Shown: piece after piece, positions 17,797 through 26,885 of the stretch
How the letters are laid out: each line of letters starts with the position of its first letter
How positions within the stretch are numbered: position 1 is the first letter of the stretch
NCBI GenBank assembly: GCA_002842285.1
Contig: PHCJ01000017.1
Span: forward strand, 1 to 53,945
Reading direction: 5' to 3'
DNA length: 53,945 nt
Source of the DNA: Betaproteobacteria bacterium HGW-Betaproteobacteria-22
GTDB lineage: Bacteria; Pseudomonadota; Gammaproteobacteria; Burkholderiales; Methylophilaceae
Translations under genes and position numbers: made by a program
The notes under the pieces: model-generated
Database searches by the model: none
What the model saw: the letters and a program-made list of their open reading frames with translations, nothing else
Told to the model about the DNA's origin: nothing

Positions 17797-18615
17797 ATGA
17801 TTAGAAGAAAACCCTTTGATGATGAAGATGACGACCCACATCGCTGGCTGGTGTCGTATGCCGACTTCATCACCCTGCTGTTTGCTTTTTTTGTAGTGAT
17901 GTATGCCATATCTTCTGTCAACCAGGGGAAATACGAGCAACTCACCACCTCTGTCGGCACCGCGTTTACGGGTGAAGGTGCATCCGGGCTCGATCAGAAC
18001 AGCAATCAGATGGGCTTGGGCGCTGAAGGCAAGATCAAAGGGCAGCAAAGCCTTTTAATCAGGCCGTTACCGCTTACGCATCTATACAATGAACGAGCGC
18101 GCAGAGAGCGGGAGTCTATGGCAAAAATGGGACTGGACATTTCTAATGCCCTGTCGCCGCTCGTCAACGAGGGTAAGATACGCGTGACACAAAACAACCG
18201 TGGCGTGCGTATTGATATTCATGACAGTCTGCTGTTTAATCCAGGCTCGACAGAACTGTCAATTTCGGCTGACGGTGTAATGAATGAAATAGCAAATCTT
18301 TTAAAAGAAAATGAACGCTTAATCCAGGTGGAAGGGCATACCGACAACATCCCCATCAGCAACGACAAGTTCTTTTCAAACTGGGAACTCTCAGCAGTGC
18401 GTGCCAGCAGTGTTGTTCGCATGCTCGCAGGCATGGGAGTGGCAGAAAAGCGCCTGAGTGCTATGGGTTTTGGTGCTGCACAACCGATTAGCGAAAATGA
18501 AACGATACAGGGACGTGCTAAAAATCGCCGCGTTTCTATCATGGTACTTTATGAGACAGAGAACAGCATTGAAGAGAGCCGAGTAATCAAACCTCAGGCA
18601 GGCAAGCAGCCTTAG
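17797..18615 (+). CDS. motD: second flagellar stator subunit, MotB/MotD type
   Basis: Partner of the motC-like protein. Length is 272 aa. A short acidic N-terminus is followed by one membrane helix with the ion-binding Asp23 (SYADFITLLFAFFVVMYAISS), then a C-terminal OmpA-like peptidoglycan-binding domain with VEGHTDNIPI and NWELSAVRASSVVRML. It is the last gene of the flhB operon and is followed by a terminator-like hairpin near 18690. Conserved features predict a working proton or sodium stator, but the ion cannot be told from sequence. Confidence 0.92.
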   Translation: MIRRKPFDDEDDDPHRWLVSYADFITLLFAFFVVMYAISSVNQGKYEQLTTSVGTAFTGEGASGLDQNSNQMGLGAEGKIKGQQSLLIRPLPLTHLYNERARRERESMAKMGLDISNALSPLVNEGKIRVTQNNRGVRIDIHDSLLFNPGSTELSISADGVMNEIANLLKENERLIQVEGHTDNIPISNDKFFSNWELSAVRASSVVRMLAGMGVAEKRLSAMGFGAAQPISENETIQGRAKNRRVSIMVLYETENSIEESRVIKPQAGKQP

Positions 18616-18690
18616 CTGGCGCAACTGATTTTAAAACGGGTGCTCATCGGATAAATCGTTTCAACATCAATGAATCCGCTTTTGCCCATA

Positions 18691-18719
18691 AAAAACCCAG
18701 GCATCAAACCCGGGTTTTG
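18691..18719. terminator. terminator-like hairpin between motD and the PepSY gene
   Basis: AAAACCC pairs with GGGTTTT across this stretch, and a nested AAACCCGGGTTT is itself palindromic. A T-run follows on the plus strand and an A-run precedes, so it may work in both directions between the convergent motD and PepSY genes. The rest of 18616-18847 shows nothing else. Confidence 0.65.
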
Positions 18720-18847
18720 GTATCAACCTGATTTAACCCAGATTTTAGACGATTCACACCTACTTGAATGTCAACTTGTGCATTCTGCGTCCATCGTATG
18801 GAAAATCTGGGGTTAACCGGCACTTAGTAACTCATCAGCACGCTAAA

Positions 18848-19375
18848 TTACTCTTTACCGATTTGATACTCTTCGTAGCTCACTTCTACAATCTTGCCGC
18901 TTGTTGCATCCACTTCCACCTTGATTTCTTCTTTGTCTGCTTCAAGAATGTCGAACTCATATGAAGCTTTGCCATCCGGCTCAAGTTCGTACTCAACCTC
19001 TACGACAGTGCCAGGGTGTGCTGCAAGCGCTGTGGATTTTGCATCCGCTTCTGATACTTTAGCCAACGCCTTGAATCTTGGATCATCCGCTTTCACTTCT
19101 TCCTCAATCTCAGTCACTTTACCTGTTTTGGCATCACACTCAACATCCCAGGATTTACCGTCTGCTGTTTCGATGTCAAATTCATAAACCCCTTTTTTGT
19201 TCTCAGATTTGAATTCTAATTTAACGATCGTACCCTCTTTTTTAGTTAATGCCGCTTTCACGCACTTACCCAAGCTGTCGTAAGCTTTGGGTTTGATGGT
19301 ATCGTGACCCGCCATTGCAGTGTTGGTAAAAAATGCGGCTGCAATCAAGGTTGTGCCTAATGATAAACGAAACAT
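18848..19375 (-). CDS. secreted protein with two PepSY-like domains
   Basis: A 175-aa exported protein. Residues 1-22 are a clear signal peptide cut after TAMA. The mature part holds two PepSY-type repeats, each with the pattern GxVxxxEFxxxxGxxxYEFDI followed by xVxxDxxxGKVxEV (about residues 30-95 and 105-172). Mature sequence is strongly acidic. PepSY domains are periplasmic modulators, often of peptidases or sensor kinases, and in many proteobacteria such genes are induced through two-component systems. A GGAG ribosome site precedes the ATG. Upstream stands a 36-bp palindrome (19500-19535) shared with the TonB receptor gene, and closer in a 16-bp palindrome (19413-19428). The exact function is unknown. 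Confidence 0.85.
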   Translation of the reverse strand: MFRLSLGTTLIAAAFFTNTAMAGHDTIKPKAYDSLGKCVKAALTKKEGTIVKLEFKSENKKGVYEFDIETADGKSWDVECDAKTGKVTEIEEEVKADDPRFKALAKVSEADAKSTALAAHPGTVVEVEYELEPDGKASYEFDILEADKEEIKVEVDATSGKIVEVSYEEYQIGKE

Positions 19376-19412
19376 AGTAATCTCCTCTGGTGATGAATAA
19401 ATTCTTAAGTGA

Positions 19413-19428
19413 CATGTTACATAACATG
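19413..19428. promoter_or_regulatory. 16-bp palindrome near the PepSY promoter
   Basis: CATGTTACATAACATG is a near-perfect inverted repeat (7-bp arms, 2-base centre) about 40-55 bp before the PepSY start codon. It could be an operator or a leader hairpin. No function is known. Confidence 0.4.
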
Positions 19429-19499
19429 CATATTTTTAATGGCTTATTTTATCAAAACCAGCTAGGTGTTTGATTAATTTACAAAATAATTACATTTAT

Positions 19500-19535
19500 G
19501 GTTGTTTTTAACCAAATAGCTGGCTGTAAGCAACC
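19500..19535. promoter_or_regulatory. 36-bp palindromic operator candidate upstream of the PepSY gene
   Basis: The outer arms GGTTGCTTACAGCC and GGTTAAAAACAACC (minus strand) are inverted. The whole 36 bases match the element at 30889-30924 in about 27 positions, without gaps. It lies 125 bp upstream of the PepSY start, at a distance like that of the TonB-receptor copy (147 bp). It probably binds a dimeric regulator common to both genes. Confidence 0.6.
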
Positions 19536-19595
19536 AAATCATAAAAATTACACATTATTCGAGGTGGAATAAAACCAAAAATACAAACAGATGCA

Positions 19596-19624
19596 AAAAA
19601 ACCCAGCACATGGCTGGGTTTTTA
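19596..19624 (-). terminator. rho-independent terminator of typA
   Basis: AAAAACCCAGC and GCTGGGTTTTT form an 11-bp stem around a 5-base loop, with a T-run on the minus strand. It lies 30 bp past the typA stop codon. The symmetrical A/T tails would let it act in both directions. Confidence 0.9.
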
Positions 19625-19653
19625 AATCACATGATGCGTAATTGATTGTGTAC

Positions 19654-21462
19654 TTATTCTTTAGCGGCGCGTTTACGCTCGTGCTCGAGCAGATGACGCT
19701 TACGGATACGTATATTCTTAGGTGTAATTTCCACCAACTCGTCATCATCGATAAACTCAACTGCTGACTCCAGTGATAACGCGACAGGCGGTATCAAGCG
19801 CACCGCTTCATCGGTACCAGAAGCACGCACGTTGGTGAGTTGTTTACCCTTGATCGGGTTTACAATCAGGTCATTGTCACGGCTATGGATACCGATCACC
19901 ATACCTTCGTATAACTTGTCGCCCGGTACTGAGAACATACGGCCACGGTCTTGCAGTTTCCACAGAGCATAAGCCACGGCCTCGCCATGCTCAGCTGAAA
20001 TCAGCACGCCATTACGGCGGCCTGGCATATCTGCTTTCACCGGTGCATATTCATCAAAAATATGCGCCATCAAGCCTGTGCCACGTGTTAATGTCAAAAA
20101 CTCACCCTGAAAGCCAATCAAACCACGTGCCGGAATCTTGTACTCCAAGCGGGTACGGCCATTACCGTCAGATTCCATGTTCTGCATTTCACCACGACGT
20201 CGTCCCAACTCCTCCATCACCGCGCCTTGGTTATCATCTTCTACGTCCACAGTGAGAATTTCATAAGGCTCACATTTTTCACCGTTGATCTCACGGTAAA
20301 CAACGCGCGGCTTGCCTACTGCCAGCTCAAAGCCTTCGCGACGCATATTTTCCAATAGAATCGTCAAGTGCAGCTCACCACGGCCTGAAACACGGAACAC
20401 ATCTGCGTCTTGTGTATCTTCAACGCGCAAAGCAACGTTGACTAACAGCTCTTTGGTTAAGCGGTCACGAATCTGGCGTGAGGTCACAAACTTGCCTTCG
20501 GTGCCAGCAAGCGGTGAAGTATTCACCATAAAGTCCATGGTCAGTGTAGGCTCATCCACACCAAGATGTGGCAAGCCAACTGGAGTATCGCGATCACAGA
20601 TGGTAAAGCCGATACCGATGTCTTCGAGGCCTGAAATAATGACAATATCACCTGCCTCGGCCTCGTCTACAGGCACACGCTCCAAGCCTTTAAAACCTAA
20701 TACCTGATTAATGCGCCCCTGTGCAACTTGCTTGTCTTCATTCATCACAACAACCACCTGGCCAGGCTTGATTTTACCGTTACGCACACGGCCTACGCCC
20801 AGACGGCCTGTATAGGTTGAGTAATCCAGCGCGGAGATTTGCATTTGCAAAGGCGCGCTGCTGTCACCTTGAGGTGGTTCTACATGGCTTAAAATCGTTT
20901 CAAACAGCGGGCGCATGTTGTCATTTGGCTGTTTCATGTCCAGCGTAGCAAAACCATTCAGGGCTGATGCGTACACCACCGGGAAGTCCAGCTGCTCATC
21001 CGTTGCACCCAAATTTGCAAACAGATCAAAGGTTTGGTCAATCACCCAATCAGTACGGCTACCCGGACGGTCTACTTTATTGATGACCACGATTGGTTTC
21101 AAACCAAGCGCCAAGGCTTTCTTAGTCACAAAGCGTGTTTGCGGCATTGGGCCTTCAACCGCATCCACCAGCAACACAACGCCATCCACCATACCTAACA
21201 CGCGCTCCACTTCGCCACCAAAGTCTGCGTGACCTGGCGTATCCACAATATTGATATGTGTCCCTTCATAGGTCAGGGCTGTGTTTTTAGCCAATATGGT
21301 AATGCCGCGCTCTTTTTCAATATCGCCACTATCCATCACGCGCTCAGAAACCGCCTGGTGAGATGAAAAAGTACCTGATTGTTGTAAAAGCTTATCCACC
21401 ATGGTGGTTTTGCCATGGTCAACGTGGGCGATAATCGCGATGTTTCTTAAATTGCGTGACAT
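19654..21462 (-). CDS. typA: ribosome-associated GTPase TypA/BipA
   Basis: Translational GTPase of the EF-G family that binds 70S ribosomes and supports growth at low temperature and under stress. The 602-aa length is normal. G1 is AHVDHGKTT (residues 12-20), followed by [10 protein letters not shown] (G2), [11 protein letters not shown] (G3) and NKVDRP (G4). EF-G-like domains III and V and the TypA-specific C-terminal domain ([18 protein letters not shown]) follow. It is a single-gene unit, divergent from the helicase gene at 21857, and it ends at a clear terminator. Confidence 0.97.
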   Translation of the reverse strand: MSRNLRNIAIIAHVDHGKTTMVDKLLQQSGTFSSHQAVSERVMDSGDIEKERGITILAKNTALTYEGTHINIVDTPGHADFGGEVERVLGMVDGVVLLVDAVEGPMPQTRFVTKKALALGLKPIVVINKVDRPGSRTDWVIDQTFDLFANLGATDEQLDFPVVYASALNGFATLDMKQPNDNMRPLFETILSHVEPPQGDSSAPLQMQISALDYSTYTGRLGVGRVRNGKIKPGQVVVVMNEDKQVAQGRINQVLGFKGLERVPVDEAEAGDIVIISGLEDIGIGFTICDRDTPVGLPHLGVDEPTLTMDFMVNTSPLAGTEGKFVTSRQIRDRLTKELLVNVALRVEDTQDADVFRVSGRGELHLTILLENMRREGFELAVGKPRVVYREINGEKCEPYEILTVDVEDDNQGAVMEELGRRRGEMQNMESDGNGRTRLEYKIPARGLIGFQGEFLTLTRGTGLMAHIFDEYAPVKADMPGRRNGVLISAEHGEAVAYALWKLQDRGRMFSVPGDKLYEGMVIGIHSRDNDLIVNPIKGKQLTNVRASGTDEAVRLIPPVALSLESAVEFIDDDELVEITPKNIRIRKRHLLEHERKRAAKE

Positions 21463-21542
21463 TGTCTTGCTACCAGTTCATTGAAAGGCGGCGATTTTAA
21501 CACACTAAGCCTCAGAAAAATTTAACTATTTACAATAAACCT

Positions 21543-21570
21543 TTGACAATACTGAATTTAACCCTATAAT
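21543..21570 (+). promoter_or_regulatory. near-consensus sigma-70 promoter for the rhlE gene
   Basis: TTGACA at 21543-21548 and TATAAT at 21565-21570 are both exact consensus, with a 16-bp spacer. The start point would be near 21577, giving a leader of about 280 bases before the ATG at 21857. The leader (21577-21856) contains the palindrome AGATTGAATGTTCAATCT (21664-21681) and no ORF that I can support. Long leaders are a feature of cold-inducible helicase genes. Confidence 0.85.
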
Positions 21571-21856
21571 GCGCACAACTTAAAACTTTACTTAGTTAAT
21601 ACAAGTTTTAGATTCATCGCCCTGACCCTCAGTCACTCGTGAAATTTTGAAGTGACTATCTTTAGATTGAATGTTCAATCTATCTTTACTGGTTAGCGGC
21701 TATGCCCGTGCGCTGGTAAATTTAAAGCCTTTATAAATTGCTTTTTGCGTTGTGTTACTTTGGCAACATTGATTTTTCTATGTTGCTGCAAACATATATG
21801 TATTTGCTTGCGCCCTTTTTACTGTTTTTTATGAAACTGTTTTTGAAAGGGACTTC

Positions 21857-23575
21857 ATGTCTTTTGAGTCGTTAAATCTACACCCTACTATTATTCGTGC
21901 TTTAGAAGAGGCCGGCTATACTGCGCCTACGCCTATCCAGGCACAGGCTATTCCTGTTGTGACTGAAGGTCATGATCTGATGGCATCAGCACAAACCGGC
22001 ACAGGTAAAACTGCTGCGTTCATGCTGCCAGCATTAAACCTATTGGCTACACCGCATGAGTTAAAAAGCCGCGGCCCGCGTATCTTAGTGCTTGTGCCAA
22101 CACGTGAATTGGCTACTCAAGTAAACGAAGCTGCCCGTAAATACGGTAAATTCATCCGCGCTCGTACAGTGAGCATCGTGGGTGGCATGCCTTATCCGCT
22201 GCAAAATAAATTACTGTCACAACCGCTGGATATTCTGGTTGCAACACCCGGCCGCTTCATTGACCATCTTGAACGTGGTCGTATTGATGTATCACGCTTG
22301 CAAATGTTGGTACTGGACGAAGCCGACCGCATGCTGGATATGGGTTTCTTGCCGGATGTTGAGCGTATTTGCGAACAACTCTCCACAAATCGTCAAACAT
22401 TACTGTTCTCTGCAACACTAGATGGCGACATCGCACGTATTGCCAGAAAAATCCTTAAAAATCCAAAAACAATTCAAGTGGCAGCACAACGTGAAAAACA
22501 CGCGAATATTGAACAGCGTCTGCACTTTGTAGATGACATGACACACAAAAACAAATTGCTGGAGCATCTGCTGATTGCACCTGAAGTGAATCAGGCGATT
22601 ATTTTCACCAGCACCAAACGTCACGCTGATGTGTTGGCAGAAGACTTATACGCTGCTGGCCACAAGACAGCTGCTTTACACGGCGACATGACCCAAGGCG
22701 CACGTAACCGAACCCTGACTAAACTGCGTCATGGCGATGTAAAAGTATTGGTAGCAACTGACGTGGCTGCGCGTGGTATTGACGTACACGGTATTACGCA
22801 CGTGATCAATTACGACTTGCCGAAATTTGCAGAAGACTACGTACACCGCATCGGCCGTACCGGTCGCGCAAACAATACCGGCATTGCGATTTCTTTTGCG
22901 TCAAATATGGATAGACACCTGTTACGCAAGATTGAACAATTCACCGGCAACCGCATGGAACCTGCTGTGATTGAAGGGTTTGAACCAAAACGCGCCATCA
23001 AGATGGACAGCCCAGGCGGCAGCCGTCGTGACGGTCACAAACCAGGCAACCGTGGCGGCTTTAAATCACGTGACGACCGCAGTGGCGGTTTCAAACCACG
23101 CGACGACCGCTCAAGCTTCAGCCGCGACAGCAGCCGCAATGAAAATCGTTTTGACAACCGTTCAGAGAATCGCGGCAATCGTGACTCAGCGCCGCGTGAA
23201 GTCAATGGCAACTCAGCAGCTTATGCTACCAGACCTGCAGGCGATCGCGCGCGCAGTAGCTTTGGTGACCGTGCAGCATTCGACAGAAACTCTGGCGACC
23301 GCAGCCGTGGCAACAGTGCAGGCACACCTAACCGCAGCTTTGGCGACAGCGCAGCTTTTGGTAAAAAACCATACGCACGTGACGGCCAACGTAATGAAAG
23401 TCGTGGCGACCGTAGTGCAGCACCAGCTGCACGCCGTGATAGTGGCCGCAGTGAAGGCCGTCCGGCAGGTCGTAGCGACAATCGTGGTGACAACCGCAGT
23501 CAAGCGCGTGGTTTTGCAGGTGCCAATGCTGGCGCAGGCAACGGCGCACCACGCCGCACACGTAGTTTTGCTTAA
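21857..23575 (+). CDS. rhlE: DEAD-box RNA helicase of the RhlE type with long Arg-rich tail
   Basis: ATP-dependent RNA helicase acting in ribosome assembly and RNA decay, often important in the cold. The 572-aa protein has the Q motif (TPIQAQAIP), motif I AQTGTGKT, motif II DEAD (VLDEADRMLDMGF), SAT and motif VI HRIGRTGRA in the first ~375 residues. The remaining ~195 residues are a disordered tail with many repeats of Asp-Arg-Ser/Asn-Gly composition (RGG/RNG-like), expected to bind RNA or drive clustering. A GGGA ribosome site precedes the ATG. It is transcribed from a near-consensus promoter with a long leader. A paralogous helicase follows 123 bp downstream. Confidence 0.95.
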   Translation: MSFESLNLHPTIIRALEEAGYTAPTPIQAQAIPVVTEGHDLMASAQTGTGKTAAFMLPALNLLATPHELKSRGPRILVLVPTRELATQVNEAARKYGKFIRARTVSIVGGMPYPLQNKLLSQPLDILVATPGRFIDHLERGRIDVSRLQMLVLDEADRMLDMGFLPDVERICEQLSTNRQTLLFSATLDGDIARIARKILKNPKTIQVAAQREKHANIEQRLHFVDDMTHKNKLLEHLLIAPEVNQAIIFTSTKRHADVLAEDLYAAGHKTAALHGDMTQGARNRTLTKLRHGDVKVLVATDVAARGIDVHGITHVINYDLPKFAEDYVHRIGRTGRANNTGIAISFASNMDRHLLRKIEQFTGNRMEPAVIEGFEPKRAIKMDSPGGSRRDGHKPGNRGGFKSRDDRSGGFKPRDDRSSFSRDSSRNENRFDNRSENRGNRDSAPREVNGNSAAYATRPAGDRARSSFGDRAAFDRNSGDRSRGNSAGTPNRSFGDSAAFGKKPYARDGQRNESRGDRSAAPAARRDSGRSEGRPAGRSDNRGDNRSQARGFAGANAGAGNGAPRRTRSFA

Positions 23576-23586
23576 ATATATTTTTC

Positions 23587-23661
23587 GCCACAGATAAACG
23601 CAGATAAACACAGATGAATAGCTCGATTAGTTATCCGTATGAATCTGTGTTTATCAGTGGC
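23587..23661. repeat. imperfect inverted repeat, dispersed-repeat type
   Basis: The stretch GCCACAGATAAAC at 23587 and its continuation ACAGAT pair with ATCTGTGTTTATCAGTGGC (23643-23661). The left arm contains an extra 10-base copy of the GATAAAC unit. Sequences of this 'cagataaacacagat' type recur between genes in many bacterial chromosomes. It fills most of the gap between the two helicase genes and may stabilise the end of the first message. Confidence 0.7.
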
Positions 23662-23698
23662 TAAAGTAAGTTTTACAAATTAGAAAACATTCAAATAA

Positions 23699-25078
23699 AT
23701 GACAGAAATAGTAAATTTTGACGCACTCGGCCTAGCACCGGAGCTACTTAAAGCACTTACCGAGTCCGGCTACACCACCCCCACCCCTATCCAGGCACAG
23801 GCAATCCCTGTCGCTTTGGCTGGCGGCGATCTGATGGCAGGCGCACAAACAGGCACCGGAAAAACCGCTGCTTTTGCGTTACCTATCCTGCAAAAGCTGC
23901 TGCCCCTCGCCAACGCTAGCACTTCCCCCGCCAAGCATCCTGTGCGGGCGTTGATTTTAACGCCTACACGTGAGCTTGCCATTCAGGTGGAAGAAAGCGT
24001 GAAAGCGTATGCCAAGCACACGCAATTACGCTCGCTGGTGGTTTACGGTGGTGTAGACATCAAAACACAGACCCCACACCTGAAAACAGGTGTGGAAGTC
24101 CTGGTTGCGACCCCAGGTCGTTTGCTGGATCATATTGAACAAAAAACATTACAACTTAATCAGGTACAGATGTTGGTGCTTGATGAAGCAGACAGAATGC
24201 TGGACATGGGCTTTATGCCTGATTTGAAGCGTATTCTAGCTTTGCTGCCAAAACAGCGTCAAAACTTGATGTTCTCAGCAACATTTTCAAATGAAATCAA
24301 GAAATTAGCTGATGATTTTTTAAGCAAGCCCCAGCTGATTGAAGTCGCACGCAGCAATGCCACCAACGATAACGTGAAGCAAAAAGTGTATCAAGTCGCG
24401 CAATCAGACAAAGAAGCACTGCTCATACAGCTGCTGAAGGAAGTCGATGCCAAACAGGTCATCATATTCACCAAAACCAAGCTCACCGCAAGCCGCCTAA
24501 GCCGAAGTTTAACGCGTGAAGGTATCTCCGCTGACGCGATTCATGGCGACAAAAACCAGCAAGAGCGTATCAAAGCTTTAGATGCGTTCAAGGCAGGCAC
24601 TGTTTTGGCGTTAGTTGCAACCGATGTTGCCGCCCGTGGACTGGATATCAGTGAATTGCCCATGGTGATTAACTATGAAATCCCCAGCGCCCCTGAAGAT
24701 TATGTACACCGCATTGGTCGTACTGGCCGCGCAGGTGCCAGTGGCGTGGCCATCTCGTTTGTGAGTGATGACGAAGAAAAATATCTGCTAGAGATTGAAA
24801 AACTCATCAAGCGCCAAATTCCTAAAGAAGTGGTGGTCATTGAAAAACCAACGAGAAGTGTACGTTCAAGCCGCACCTCCTCTAGCCATCAGGATAGACC
24901 GCAGGAAGATTCTGTTACAAGAAGAACGCCGGTTAAGAAAAAAAGCGCAGACCCCTGGTTTGATCAACCTTATGAACCGGCTGGTCAAAAGAATCACGCC
25001 GCGATGACTCCCAACAAATCAGTGAATACAAAAAAAGCGCCTGTTGCAGCGCTTTTAGGTGGGTTAGCTGGCAAATAA
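23699..25078 (+). CDS. second DEAD-box RNA helicase of the RhlE type
   Basis: 459-aa paralogue of the preceding helicase with all core motifs: TPIQAQAIP, AQTGTGKT, DEAD, SAT (FSATFSNE) and HRIGRTGRA. The tail after residue 370 is only about 90 residues, basic and Ser/Thr/Lys-rich, unlike the long Arg-Asp-Gly tail of the first protein. It probably arose from an old tandem duplication followed by tail divergence, giving helicases with different RNA targets. Its last codons contain a hairpin that acts as terminator for the convergent globin gene. Confidence 0.92.
   Translation: MTEIVNFDALGLAPELLKALTESGYTTPTPIQAQAIPVALAGGDLMAGAQTGTGKTAAFALPILQKLLPLANASTSPAKHPVRALILTPTRELAIQVEESVKAYAKHTQLRSLVVYGGVDIKTQTPHLKTGVEVLVATPGRLLDHIEQKTLQLNQVQMLVLDEADRMLDMGFMPDLKRILALLPKQRQNLMFSATFSNEIKKLADDFLSKPQLIEVARSNATNDNVKQKVYQVAQSDKEALLIQLLKEVDAKQVIIFTKTKLTASRLSRSLTREGISADAIHGDKNQQERIKALDAFKAGTVLALVATDVAARGLDISELPMVINYEIPSAPEDYVHRIGRTGRAGASGVAISFVSDDEEKYLLEIEKLIKRQIPKEVVVIEKPTRSVRSSRTSSSHQDRPQEDSVTRRTPVKKKSADPWFDQPYEPAGQKNHAAMTPNKSVNTKKAPVAALLGGLAGK
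25033..25056 (-). terminator. terminator of the globin gene inside the end of the helicase gene
   Basis: AAAAGCGC (25033-25040) pairs with GCGCTTTT (25049-25056). On the minus strand the stem is followed by seven T's. It lies 26-49 bp past the globin stop but within the coding sequence of the opposing helicase. Confidence 0.75.
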
Positions 25079-25081
25079 CGC

Positions 25082-25513
25082 TTATTCTTGATTGCGCATA
25101 AAATCTGCCACGCCGTATAACTGCGTGGCTAACTTTTTCATCAATTCTTCATCATATTCCAGCTGGTGCATCGCCTTAATGATGCAGTACATCCACTGAT
25201 CCCGCGCAGACTCATCTATCGGAAACGGTAAATGGCGCTTACGCAGCATGGGATGTCCATAACGCTCAATATATAGCTGCGGTCCGCCGGTCCAGCCGGT
25301 GAGAAACATAAATAATTTTTCGCGGGCCGAAGTCAAATCTGCCTGATGCATTTTACGAATACCTTCCGCTTTTGGATCGGTATCCATAATGTCATAAAAC
25401 GTTTCCACCAGCTGGCGGATATTTTCCGCCCCCTTTTCTTCACCGCCTAGCAGTTCAAAAAAAGTGCTTTTGTCGCTGTTTACTTCTTGGATTTTATTAA
25501 GCATACGTATCAC
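25082..25513 (-). CDS. group II truncated haemoglobin (trHbO type)
   Basis: Small haem protein that binds oxygen or nitric oxide, or protects against peroxide. The 143-aa protein has the group II signature: FFELLGGEEK near the N-terminus, WTGGP at 74-78, YGHPMLRKRHLPF at 85-97 with the proximal haem ligand His94, and RDQWM (Trp at G8) after it. The first ATG gives MIRMLNK and a start at the second Met is also possible. It is a single gene, ended by a hairpin lying in the convergent helicase gene, and is followed upstream by a REP-like sequence and purT. Confidence 0.93.
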   Translation of the reverse strand: MIRMLNKIQEVNSDKSTFFELLGGEEKGAENIRQLVETFYDIMDTDPKAEGIRKMHQADLTSAREKLFMFLTGWTGGPQLYIERYGHPMLRKRHLPFPIDESARDQWMYCIIKAMHQLEYDEELMKKLATQLYGVADFMRNQE

Positions 25514-25531
25514 TCTTCACTGTAGTAAACG

Positions 25532-25590
25532 CTTGTAGCCGCAAATGTTATTTGATTTTAAGTGCTTCGCGGCTACAAGCCGCTCCTACA
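25532..25590. repeat. REP-like palindromic element
   Basis: CTTGTAGCCGC (25532-25542) and GCGGCTACAAG (25569-25579) are perfect inverted arms, followed by CCGCTCCTACA. This is the form of the REP sequences dispersed in pseudomonads and other proteobacteria. It lies between globin and purT, next to the purT stop codon. Confidence 0.7.
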
Positions 25591-25591
25591 T

Positions 25592-26791
25592 TTAGCCTAC
25601 TTTTGGTTTAACCAGGCTGGCCGCCAGTTTTGCACGGCTTCTGGCTTCCGTGACATCTTTGCCAGTCGCTAATGCTACGCCCATACGCCGTTTAACAAAT
25701 GATTCCGGCTTACCGAACAGGCGAATATCGGCACTGGGCACTGCCAGTGCTGCTTCAACGCCATCAAATGCTAATTGCTTAGTTTCATGTCCGCCATAAA
25801 TCACAGCACTTGCGCCTGCATCACGCAAGCGCACATCCACAGGCAAACCTAAAATCGCACGTGCATGCAAATCAAACTCGCTGAAACGCTGGCTGGCCAT
25901 GGTCACCATGCCGGTATCATGCGGGCGTGGGCTGACTTCACTGAACCATACATAATCACCTTTGATAAACAATTCAACCCCAAACAAACCTAAACCACCT
26001 AAGTTATCCGTTACCGCTTTGGCGATACGTTTGGATTCTTCCAGCGCTTTCGGCGTCATTGACTGTGGCTGCCAGCTTTCTACATAATCACCTTTTTCCT
26101 GCACATGACCAATCGGCTCGCAGAAATAAGTCGCAATCTCGCCTTGTGCATTTTTCGCACGTACAGTCAGCAAAGTGATTTCAAAGTCAAAATCAATCTG
26201 GCCTTCTACAATCACCACACCTTGATTTACGCGTCCTGCCGATGCTGCGTAATCCCATGCCGTTTTAACTTCACTGGCTTGCGTGATGCGAGACTGCCCC
26301 TTGCCCGAAGATGACATGGTTGGTTTGATGAAACATGGGTAGCCGATTCCGGCATCAATCGCTGCTTGTAACTCAGCTTCACTCTTGGCAAAGGCATAAG
26401 GCGAAGTGGGTAATTTAAGCGCTTCTGCGGCTAAACGACGAATTCCTTCACGGTTCATCGTCAGTTGCACCGCTTTAACGGTAGGAATCACGGTCGCAAT
26501 ACCCGACTTTTCAATATCAGCCAAAGTGGCTGTATTGAGCGCCTCGATTTCCGGTACGATGAGATGCGGTTTTTCCTGCGCAATCAAATCACGTAGCACT
26601 TGATCATTGGTCATATCAATCACGTGCGCACGATGCGCCACCTGGTGGCCCGGAGCATTGGCATAGCGATCAACCGCGATCACTTCAACACCCAATCGCT
26701 GCAATGCGATAATGACTTCTTTACCGAGCTCACCGCTGCCTAACAGCATGACACGCGTTGCATTTGGGCTTAAAGGGGTTCCGATTTGCAT
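25592..26791 (-). CDS. purT: formate-dependent phosphoribosylglycinamide formyltransferase PurT
   Basis: Makes formyl-GAR from GAR, formate and ATP in purine synthesis, without tetrahydrofolate. This is useful in a C1-metabolising cell where formate is plentiful. The ATG at 26791 gives 399 aa (an upstream TTG at 26806 is also in frame). It is an ATP-grasp enzyme: the N-terminal domain has [12 protein letters not shown] and [22 protein letters not shown], and the central domain has [29 protein letters not shown] and [13 protein letters not shown]. The gene stands alone between the REP-like element and the sigma-54 regulator gene. Confidence 0.95.
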   Translation of the reverse strand: MQIGTPLSPNATRVMLLGSGELGKEVIIALQRLGVEVIAVDRYANAPGHQVAHRAHVIDMTNDQVLRDLIAQEKPHLIVPEIEALNTATLADIEKSGIATVIPTVKAVQLTMNREGIRRLAAEALKLPTSPYAFAKSEAELQAAIDAGIGYPCFIKPTMSSSGKGQSRITQASEVKTAWDYAASAGRVNQGVVIVEGQIDFDFEITLLTVRAKNAQGEIATYFCEPIGHVQEKGDYVESWQPQSMTPKALEESKRIAKAVTDNLGGLGLFGVELFIKGDYVWFSEVSPRPHDTGMVTMASQRFSEFDLHARAILGLPVDVRLRDAGASAVIYGGHETKQLAFDGVEAALAVPSADIRLFGKPESFVKRRMGVALATGKDVTEARSRAKLAASLVKPKVG

Positions 26792-26885
26792 GATGTTTTT
26801 TTCCAATTCACAATGGGCTGAATCATACCATGCGGTGCTTTTGCCGTCATTGCAAGCAGCAAAATTATGTAAAACTGTAAAGATG

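Noticed and set aside
22971-23611. Several long ORFs in other frames over the end of the first helicase gene
   Set aside because: The repetitive low-complexity tail of the helicase opens all frames; translations are Ala/Thr/Val-rich noise.
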